Assembly (NCBI GenBank): GCA_018665385.1
Contig: JABJDN010000130.1
Span: forward strand, 1 to 13,205
Length of the DNA: 13,205 nucleotides
Reading direction: 5' to 3'
Source of the DNA: Phycisphaerae bacterium
Lineage (GTDB): Bacteria > Planctomycetota > Phycisphaerae > Phycisphaerales > SM1A02
Shown here: in pieces, positions 7,869 through 13,205 of the stretch
Position numbering within the stretch: position 1 is the stretch's first letter
Layout of the letters: each line of letters starts with the position of its first letter
Notes under the pieces: generated by a model
What the model was told of the DNA's origin: nothing
Databases searched by the model: none
Seen by the model: only the letters and a program-made list of their open reading frames with translations
Made by a program: the position numbers and the translations under genes

Positions 7869-9269
7869 ATGTTTATTACTAGAATTTATGATGAAGACCT
7901 CTCGCAAGCATCTTGGCTAATTGGTTGCCAAGCAACCAAGGAAGCCCTTGTTATTGACCCAGAGCGAGATATTGCAAGATATATTGACGCAGCAAAACAC
8001 GAAGGGCTTCGAATCACTGCTGCAGCAGAAACCCACATTCATGCAGATTTTCTCAGTGGATCGCAAGAACTTGCGCATGCAACAGGTGCAAAAGTATATC
8101 TCTCAAAACATGGTGGTGATGATTGGGCTTATACCTGGCCAAGCAATAGCGATGCACATGTTGCATTCGTCGGAGAAGGCGATACTTTTATGGTTGGAAA
8201 TATTTCAGTAACGGTTGTGCATACTCCAGGACATACCCCAGAGCATGTTTGTTTTTTAGTGAACGATAAAAACACAGACGAGCCAATCGGGTACGCAACT
8301 GGCGACTTTGTTTTTGTAGGTGACTTAGGTAGACCAGATTTACTAGAAACTGCCGCTGGTATCGAAGGCGTCATGGAAGCTTCTGCAAAAGATTTGCATG
8401 CATCATGTGTACGGTTTATGGAAATGGAAGATTATGTACAAGTTTGGCCAGCACATGGTGCTGGGAGTGCTTGTGGCAAAGCTCTCGGAGCAGTTCCACA
8501 GTCAACAGTCGGCTATGAGAAAAGAACTAGCCCCCCGCTACAACTGGTTGGCGAAGAAACTGCGTTCGTAGAGTACATGCTTGATGGGCAACCTGAACCC
8601 CCGCTGTACTTTGAACGGATGAAAAGAATGAATAGAGATGGTTGCCCAATTTTAAACGGCACACCATTGCCCATTGAAATTACGAACACTGAGGAACTTA
8701 CTGAACTCGCTACAAAATCTACGGTAATTGATACTCGCCCTTGGCAAGAAGTTCGCGATGGCCATTTGCCTGGAACAATATGGTCACAAGCAAACGGAGA
8801 CTTTCATAGATTCGCAGGCTCGTTTGTTTCTGATGAAGAAGAAATCATTTTTGTTGTATCAAAGGAAAATATAGACAGAGCATTGCGAAACGCAATCCGT
8901 ATCGGTCTTGATAAAATTGTAGGTTGGGTGAACCCAGAGACATTGCAGAGCGTGTCTACTCTGGAGACTATGCCAGAGATAAGCGCAGAACAATTTGAGT
9001 CTCTTGCAGAAGCGCACGTTCTTGATGTGCGTCGATTACCTGAATACGATGCGGGGCATATTGAACAGGCGATTAATGTTGCGCATACTCGGCTGCTCGA
9101 CCGGATAGACGAAGTAGACCCATCTATTCCGTATATTGTTAATTGTCATGGAGGCTCACGAAGTGCAGCAGCATGCATGGCTCTACGGCGCAAAGGTTTT
9201 GAAGTCACTAATCTTGCTGGTGGATATTCTGGTTGGAAAAAATACACTGACGCTTGTTTGGCAAAATAG
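7869..9269 (+). CDS. Metallo-beta-lactamase/double-rhodanese protein, persulfide dioxygenase-sulfurtransferase type
   Basis: The 466-residue protein joins an ETHE1/CstB-like metallo-beta-lactamase domain (about 1-235) to two rhodanese domains (about 272-358 and 370-462). Likely iron ligands are His56 (THIHADF), His122 (HTPGHTPEH) and Asp146 (ATGDFVF); GRPDLL and PAHGAGSACG are also family motifs. The first rhodanese keeps the fold (VIDTRPWQEVRDGHLPGT) but has VVSKEN where the active-site Cys loop should be, so it is probably inactive. The second has a complete loop, Cys426 in NCHGGSRS. The family oxidises glutathione or low-molecular-weight persulfides to sulfite and transfers sulfane sulfur, detoxifying sulfide in the cytoplasm. 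No sulfide:quinone reductase or CstR-like regulator is adjacent. The ATG at 7869 has no Shine-Dalgarno site and may be leaderless. arfB follows without a gap. Confidence 0.9.
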   Translation: MFITRIYDEDLSQASWLIGCQATKEALVIDPERDIARYIDAAKHEGLRITAAAETHIHADFLSGSQELAHATGAKVYLSKHGGDDWAYTWPSNSDAHVAFVGEGDTFMVGNISVTVVHTPGHTPEHVCFLVNDKNTDEPIGYATGDFVFVGDLGRPDLLETAAGIEGVMEASAKDLHASCVRFMEMEDYVQVWPAHGAGSACGKALGAVPQSTVGYEKRTSPPLQLVGEETAFVEYMLDGQPEPPLYFERMKRMNRDGCPILNGTPLPIEITNTEELTELATKSTVIDTRPWQEVRDGHLPGTIWSQANGDFHRFAGSFVSDEEEIIFVVSKENIDRALRNAIRIGLDKIVGWVNPETLQSVSTLETMPEISAEQFESLAEAHVLDVRRLPEYDAGHIEQAINVAHTRLLDRIDEVDPSIPYIVNCHGGSRSAAACMALRRKGFEVTNLAGGYSGWKKYTDACLAK

Positions 9270-9689
9270 ATGATTCATATCACAAGTACACTCTCGATTC
9301 CGCGGCGAGAAATTCGTTTTGTGTACGGAACCAGCACAGGTCCAGGTGGCCAGCATGTGAACAGAGTGGCAACGAAGGCTACGTTGCTTTTCGATGTGAA
9401 TCGAGCAACTACCCTTACAAATTCGCACCGTCGTCGTTTGAATGTAGCACTTGCAACAAGAATCAATAAAGAGGGCATTCTCCGAGTGTCTTCGTCTAAA
9501 TACCGTTCACAAAAAGCAAACAGAGATGCCGCTACAGAACGATTTGTTGAGTTACTGAACATTGCACTTACTCCTGCAAAGAAACGCAAATCTACAAGAG
9601 TTTCTCGCTCGCAGAAGAAAAAACGATTAGAGCACAAGAAAAAGCGCTCTGAAACAAAAAAACTGCGGGGTAAAGTGCAACCACACTAG
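9270..9689 (+). CDS. arfB: Peptidyl-tRNA hydrolase ArfB (stalled-ribosome rescue)
   Basis: The 139-residue protein matches the usual ArfB (YaeJ) length of about 140. It contains the class-I release-factor-like GGQ motif at Gly26-Gln28 (GPGGQHVNRVATKATLLFD), whose Gln positions water to hydrolyse peptidyl-tRNA. A strongly basic C-terminal tail (about 103-135, with SRSQKKKRLEHKKKRSETKK) would insert into the empty mRNA entry channel of a ribosome stalled at a message end. It lacks the codon-recognition domains of full release factors. The ATG comes directly after the TAG of the MBL/rhodanese gene with no intervening base and no visible Shine-Dalgarno site, so translation probably depends on coupling within one transcript. 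No functional link to sulfur metabolism is evident. Confidence 0.92.
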   Translation: MIHITSTLSIPRREIRFVYGTSTGPGGQHVNRVATKATLLFDVNRATTLTNSHRRRLNVALATRINKEGILRVSSSKYRSQKANRDAATERFVELLNIALTPAKKRKSTRVSRSQKKKRLEHKKKRSETKKLRGKVQPH

Positions 9690-9716
9690 CGTAGATTCGT
9701 ATGTGCTATTGATTTG

Positions 9717-9732
9717 GCTTTTTGCAAAAAGC
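9717..9732. repeat. Perfect 16-bp palindrome upstream of the deiminase gene
   Basis: GCTTTTTGCAAAAAGC is its own reverse complement and lies 27 bases before the ATG at 9760. A zero-loop palindrome is a poor terminator, and no T-run follows, so a dimeric repressor site is at least as plausible. Its role is unknown. Confidence 0.4.
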
Positions 9733-9748
9733 GAGTATCTTTGTCTAT

Positions 9749-9753
9749 AGGAA
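9749..9753 (+). promoter_or_regulatory. Shine-Dalgarno-like site of the deiminase gene
   Basis: AGGAA lies 6 bases before the ATG at 9760 and supports that start. The overlapping TATAGG could instead be read as a -10 box (with TTGCAA at 9722-9727, 18-base spacer), which would make the gene nearly leaderless; I favour the RBS reading. Confidence 0.45.
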
Positions 9754-9759
9754 TTCTTC

Positions 9760-11346
9760 ATGTTTGTAACTCCACTGATTTCTGCTTTTACTGTGTGTGC
9801 ACTTGGCGCTCTAGCGCCTGTGTACGAAGAGGGCGCTCAAACACCTCGAAATATGACAAAGGCTGAGTTGCGTTTTGTTCGGGACAACCCTCTAGTTGCC
9901 CTAAGGGGCGTTACTTCTCCCCCCACTGGTCCCGTGCACTGCGTAGCAGAATACGAGCCAATGGAGGCAATCTTACTTGCATGGGAAGGTGGTTCTTCTT
10001 GGGAAAATATCCTTGCGGATATGGCTGCGAGTATTACTACTATTGGAGATGCAGATGTAATTATCGCTGTTGATTCGACCAGCGAGCAGTCTGGCGCACT
10101 GTCAAAAATAAATGCTCGTGGGGGCGATACTTCACGTGTACGGTTTCTTGTCCGATCAACAGACACTATTTGGATTCGTGATTACGGTCCGCGTTATATT
10201 TACGAAGGCGAATGCAGAGCAATCGTTGACCACACGTACAATCGACCGCGGCCAAATGATAATGCTTTAAATGACGGTATGGCAGATTTCATGAATCATA
10301 AAATATATGAGCTTCCTCTTGTGCATGGTGGCGGCAATTTTCACTTGAACGCAAGTGATTTAGGATGGGCTACTGAACTTATTGAAAATGAAAACAGTGA
10401 TCTGTCTGCTGAGCAAATTCGTGACTATTGGCAAGAATTTCAAAATTTAGATGTGACTCTAACGGATCCGTTTCCTACATCTGTCGATTCGACGCAACAT
10501 ATTGATATGTGGATGTGCTGGGCAAGCGATACGACTTGTATCATTAGTGACTGGCCTTACAACGCCGGCTCAACCCAAGAGGTCATTTGCGACACGGTAG
10601 CACAGAGTTTGCAGTTGGCTGGTTACACCGTAATACGCATCCCTGCACGAAGCGTAAGTTGGACGCATTATACATATGCGAACGCTGTCATTTGCAATGA
10701 TTTGGTTCTAGTTCCAAGTTACACAAACTCTTCAGTTACGCAACACAATGCGGAAGCAATCGCTGGATGGAAAGCGGCCTGCCCAGATAAAACTATTGTC
10801 CCGATCCCTTGCCAGAATATCGTGACCTCGGCAGGTGTCATGCATTGTATCTGCATGCATATACCTGAACACAAAGGTGGCGAGAGCCCAACGATGTACT
10901 TGCAAACACCAAACGGTGGAGCTACTTACGAAGCCGGCGCCTATGTTCCTATCGCTTGGCTTTCCGATGATGATGAGGATGTAGTTTCGGTTGCAATTCA
11001 ACTATCTACCGATGACGGAAGTAGCTGGACGACCGTTGTGGAAAACACTGATGACGATGGTTTTTACGTATGGAGTGTTCCAGATGTGTTTACAAATCAT
11101 GGTCGTATTCAAATCGTTGGCGTCGATGTTGATGGAAACCACGGTTCAGATTCAAGCAATAATTCATTTTCAATCAATGGGTCGAGCGTCCCTGGCGATG
11201 CCAATGGCGATGGTCTTGTAAACGTCTCAGATATCCTTGTTATTGTAGATTCTTGGGGCATTTGTATCGGAATATGCCCTGGCGACCTAAATAATGACGG
11301 GTTTGTGAATGTAATTGATTTACTCATCGTCATCGATAGTTGGTAA
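9760..11346 (+). CDS. Secreted PPAD-like arginine/agmatine deiminase with Ig-like domain and dockerin tag
   Basis: The 528-residue protein starts with a probable signal sequence (MFVTPLISAFTVCALGALA) and a PAD_porph-family deiminase domain (about 50-375). Candidate catalytic residues are Asp141 (WIRDYGP), His247 and Asp249 (QHIDMWM), Asn308 (YANAVICN) and Cys363 (MHCICM). Their spacing nearly equals that of Porphyromonas PPAD (Asp130, His236, Asp238, Asn297, Cys351, from memory). Arg162 and Arg164 in YNRPRPNDN match the PPAD pair that holds the carboxylate of a C-terminal arginine, which points to peptidyl-arginine and away from agmatine. A Kre9/Ig-like domain follows (about 380-473), then two dockerin-like loops (476-528), the second ending abruptly at DSW. 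The enzyme would convert arginine to citrulline plus ammonia outside the cytoplasm. The substrate is inferred; a secreted agmatine deiminase remains possible. Confidence 0.85.
   Translation: MFVTPLISAFTVCALGALAPVYEEGAQTPRNMTKAELRFVRDNPLVALRGVTSPPTGPVHCVAEYEPMEAILLAWEGGSSWENILADMAASITTIGDADVIIAVDSTSEQSGALSKINARGGDTSRVRFLVRSTDTIWIRDYGPRYIYEGECRAIVDHTYNRPRPNDNALNDGMADFMNHKIYELPLVHGGGNFHLNASDLGWATELIENENSDLSAEQIRDYWQEFQNLDVTLTDPFPTSVDSTQHIDMWMCWASDTTCIISDWPYNAGSTQEVICDTVAQSLQLAGYTVIRIPARSVSWTHYTYANAVICNDLVLVPSYTNSSVTQHNAEAIAGWKAACPDKTIVPIPCQNIVTSAGVMHCICMHIPEHKGGESPTMYLQTPNGGATYEAGAYVPIAWLSDDDEDVVSVAIQLSTDDGSSWTTVVENTDDDGFYVWSVPDVFTNHGRIQIVGVDVDGNHGSDSSNNSFSINGSSVPGDANGDGLVNVSDILVIVDSWGICIGICPGDLNNDGFVNVIDLLIVIDSW
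11185..11343 (+). other. Dockerin-like paired calcium-loop tag (deiminase)
   Basis: Two loops, GDANGDGLVNVSDILVIVDS and GDLNNDGFVNVIDLLIVIDS, are separated by a Cys-containing linker (WGICIGICP). The second repeat stops right after Trp, without the Gly-Pro-Cys or Gly-Cys ending of its neighbours in this window. Confidence 0.75.
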
Positions 11347-11415
11347 ATCGGACCATAAAAGTTGTTATTACAGCCAGAATTAAGCAACCAAGAGCATAAA
11401 AGACCGAATATTGCT

Positions 11416-11443
11416 TTGAACTGCACGATACTTGTGCTACATT
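11416..11443 (+). promoter_or_regulatory. Sigma70-like promoter of secreted paralogue B
   Basis: TTGAAC (11416-11421) and TACATT (11438-11443) are separated by 16 bases and lie in the 150-base gap before the gene at 11497. A start near 11450 would give a leader of about 47 bases containing a C8 tract and a GGAG ribosome-binding site. This is the best promoter match in the window. Confidence 0.55.
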
Positions 11444-11470
11444 TAGTTGTCTATAGATATTTTGACCATA

Positions 11471-11478
11471 CCCCCCCC
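11471..11478 (+). repeat. C8 homopolymer in the leader of paralogue B
   Basis: Eight consecutive C lie between the predicted transcription start and the ribosome-binding site. Such a tract is unusual in this AT-rich context and prone to slippage, which could change the length of the leader but not the reading frame. Confidence 0.8.
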
Positions 11479-11483
11479 TAATT

Positions 11484-11487
11484 GGAG
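11484..11487 (+). promoter_or_regulatory. Shine-Dalgarno site of secreted paralogue B
   Basis: GGAG lies 9 bases before the ATG at 11497 and supports that start. Confidence 0.6.
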
Positions 11488-11496
11488 AAGCAAAAC

Positions 11497-13205
11497 ATGC
11501 GAGGAAGAACGATTATTATGACTGCGGCTATCGCAGCAACCACGGCTGTTGCCATGTTGGCAGTAGATGGACACGCTGATAGGCGTTTACCAAACGCAGG
11601 TGACCGAGGAGTGATAGGTCCTGATGTTGTCGCTTGGGCGATTGGTGGACAAAATAGCGAGGATATTGATTACGTAGGATCTTCAGAAGGCATGAGTGGC
11701 TATTCAATGGCAACCGTATCATGTAACTGGGGCGATGCAGAACTAAATTGGTATGGCGGAACAAATAACTCTCCAATCATCATGCAGAACATGTTTCGTT
11801 TAAAAGACGGTAAGTTTGAACAGGTTGGAATCCAATCTTTTATGAAGCATTCATTTTGTGCATTAAGCGAACCCGGTTGCGGTACTTGCCAATCCTCGAA
11901 CTGCGATACTCTAGGAATAGGTTGTGCTGATACATATTGGGCTGGACTAAACTCTGGTGGAGATGCTCCACGCTCAGATGTAAACGCTTTTACAGGTGAA
12001 TACCCTTATCCATTTACGCATGGCCCAAGTGGACCAAGTGCAATTCGAGGTAATCTTGTTGCTGCAACTGATGATGTAGATCCTGCACTAAATGCAGGTG
12101 CACAATATTTTATGGAGGCGATGTATATTGCTGCAGATGATCACGCTGCTGGCAATGGTGACAATAATGCTTCTTGGAGAGAAATTGAGTTTGCAAGCAT
12201 TAGTAATCCTAATGTATTAGTAAATGGTCCTGCAGATACACATGCTGGCGAATGCGCCATTGAAGCATGGGCTCAAATGGATCCTTCAGTAAGGTTAACG
12301 ACTACGCATGTTCCTGACGAAGGAAAGGTTATTGTTGCTGTTAAATATACAGACAACCTCGATGGAACATGGACGTATGATTACGCAATTTACAATATGA
12401 ACTCCGATCGTAGTATCCGATCAGTTTCAGTACCAAAAGGAACTGCTGAAATTAGTTCTCAAACATTCCGAGATATCGATCATAATAGCGGCGAGATTTA
12501 TGATGGAACAAATTGGAATATGAGTGTTTCATCTGATGCTGCAATCTGGGAAACGCAAACATACTCAGAAAATGAATTAGCAAACGCACTGCGCTGGGGA
12601 ACAATGTTTAATTACAGTATTGTTGCAACAGCAGCACCTGAAGCGGGCACGATTACACTAGGTATCTTTAAACCCGGCGGCCCTGATTCATTTGAAGTAA
12701 GCACATTTATACCTGCTGGTGAGCCTGTAGATCCATGCGACCTTCCTGTTGGCTACTGCCCTGAAGATATTGATGGCGATAGTATTGTCGCAGTTAGTGA
12801 CTTGCTCGCAATCGTAGGTAATTTCGGTGAATGTGGTGATGGTACCTTTCGCCCTGCAGGCGACGTGAATGGTAATTGCTGCGTTGATGTAGCTGACGTT
12901 CTTGCCGTTGTTAATGCATGGGGCAACGACTGTACTCCAGTTGGCGCTTGCTGCCTTTCTAAAGGTGGTTGCGACGATAGTACAACCGAAGCAAATTGCG
13001 TAATGATGGGTGGTAACTACGTTGGTGATGATACAACTTGCGAACAAGCAAATTGTCCAGACTTTTCCGCCTGTTGTTTTGACGACGGTGGCTGTGCAGA
13101 ATTACTTCCTGCTGACTGTGCAACTTTGGGTGGAGCTCCACAGGGTGACGGTACATACTGTGCATCTACAGAGTGTCCAGTAGCTGGTGCTGGCGACGAA
13201 TGTAG
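11497..13205 (+). CDS. Secreted dockerin- and Cys-repeat-bearing protein of unknown function, paralogue B (3'-partial)
   Basis: The frame is open from the ATG at 11497 to the window edge (569 codons), so the end is missing. A signal peptide (basic MRGR, hydrophobic 6-22, probable cut after GHA27) precedes a domain collinear with the protein at 6397-7779: GPDVVAW (41-47), SCNWGD (75-80), GTN (88-90), the Cys-rich block 117-152 (32 of 36 positions identical to paralogue A by eye), NSDRSI, HNSGE and LRWGT. Unlike paralogue A, the dockerin-like pair (about 421-478) is internal. Its loops read DIDGDSIVAVSDLL and DVNGNCCVDVADVL, the second with two Cys. At least two Cys-rich repeats follow (483-520 and 524-560). 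The gene has its own promoter and GGAG site, 150 bases after the deiminase. It is probably an extracellular, disulfide-stabilised protein; no catalytic motif is visible. Confidence 0.85.
   Translation, partial: MRGRTIIMTAAIAATTAVAMLAVDGHADRRLPNAGDRGVIGPDVVAWAIGGQNSEDIDYVGSSEGMSGYSMATVSCNWGDAELNWYGGTNNSPIIMQNMFRLKDGKFEQVGIQSFMKHSFCALSEPGCGTCQSSNCDTLGIGCADTYWAGLNSGGDAPRSDVNAFTGEYPYPFTHGPSGPSAIRGNLVAATDDVDPALNAGAQYFMEAMYIAADDHAAGNGDNNASWREIEFASISNPNVLVNGPADTHAGECAIEAWAQMDPSVRLTTTHVPDEGKVIVAVKYTDNLDGTWTYDYAIYNMNSDRSIRSVSVPKGTAEISSQTFRDIDHNSGEIYDGTNWNMSVSSDAAIWETQTYSENELANALRWGTMFNYSIVATAAPEAGTITLGIFKPGGPDSFEVSTFIPAGEPVDPCDLPVGYCPEDIDGDSIVAVSDLLAIVGNFGECGDGTFRPAGDVNGNCCVDVADVLAVVNAWGNDCTPVGACCLSKGGCDDSTTEANCVMMGGNYVGDDTTCEQANCPDFSACCFDDGGCAELLPADCATLGGAPQGDGTYCASTECPVAGAGDEC
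12757..12930 (+). other. Internal dockerin-like pair (paralogue B)
   Basis: Two calcium-loop repeats with degenerate features: the first ends NFG where WG is usual, and the second contains an NCC insertion-like variant before VDVADVLAVVNAWG. The pair is followed by more than 90 further residues, so it is not a terminal tag in this protein. Confidence 0.65.
12943..13176 (+). repeat. Tandem Cys-rich protein repeats in paralogue B
   Basis: Two units of 38 and 37 residues (12943-13056 and 13066-13176) share the pattern xACC(L/F)xxGGC, x4-8 C, GG, GD, C, x4, C with six or seven Cys each. A third unit may begin at the window edge (GAGDEC). Similar 'GACC' repeats occur in planctomycete exported proteins as far as I recall; they are probably small disulfide-bonded modules. 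Confidence 0.75.

Noticed and set aside
9760..11346. Plain cytoplasmic agmatine deiminase (AguA)
   Set aside because: The family fold fits, but the signal sequence, Ig-like domain, dockerin tag and YNRPRPND motif favour an exported PPAD-like enzyme.
11528..13165. Minus-strand frames of 60-120 codons in the last 1.7 kb
   Set aside because: They lie entirely antisense to the paralogue B coding sequence and have no RBS or recognisable motifs.
11497..13205. Apparent lack of a large gene in the last 1.7 kb (pseudogene or frameshift)
   Set aside because: Translation from 11497 is uninterrupted to the window edge; the gene simply runs off the end.
1..13205. Mobile element, CRISPR, tRNA or defence island
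   Set aside because: No transposase, integrase, terminal repeats, spacer-repeat arrays or tRNA-like cloverleafs were seen; the paralogue pair is not flanked by recognisable insertion-sequence ends.

Overview
The window looks like chromosomal DNA of a marine-type planctomycete, most likely of the class Phycisphaerae. The main reason is that four of its secreted proteins carry the paired dockerin-like calcium-loop tag (GDxNxDGxVxVxDLLxxxxxWG) that is very common in that group. One of them also carries Cys-rich 'GACC...GGxYxGDxTxC' repeats known from the same lineage. This placement rests on remembered family traits and not on a search. Base composition is moderately AT-rich by eye.

Layout from left to right. 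(1) The 3' part of a large secreted lysyl-endopeptidase-type serine protease with BACON-like domains, a P-domain and a dockerin tag; its 5' end lies outside the window. (2) nadA and nadB, overlapping by ATGA, the first two enzymes of de novo NAD synthesis from aspartate; nadC is not here. (3) On the minus strand, a 52-residue putative membrane protein overlapping the end of nadB, then a secreted dockerin-tagged protein of unknown function. (4) On the plus strand, a metallo-beta-lactamase/double-rhodanese protein of the persulfide dioxygenase type, directly abutted by arfB (peptidyl-tRNA hydrolase for stalled-ribosome rescue). (5) A secreted PPAD-like arginine deiminase with an Ig-like domain and dockerin tag. 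(6) A second, larger paralogue of the unknown secreted protein, open at the right edge, with an internal dockerin and Cys-rich repeats.

Housekeeping functions (NAD synthesis, sulfide/persulfide handling, ribosome rescue) are therefore interleaved with four exported proteins that share one class of C-terminal tag. The two most interesting points are the deiminase, which keeps the catalytic set and the RPR substrate motif of Porphyromonas PPAD, and the pair of unknown paralogues with a nearly invariant Cys-rich block. The co-occurrence of a Lys-type trypsin-fold protease and a peptidyl-arginine-deiminase-like enzyme is suggestive, but a joint role is only inference.

No tRNA, rRNA, CRISPR array, transposase or integrase was seen. 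No gap between genes exceeds about 150 bases.
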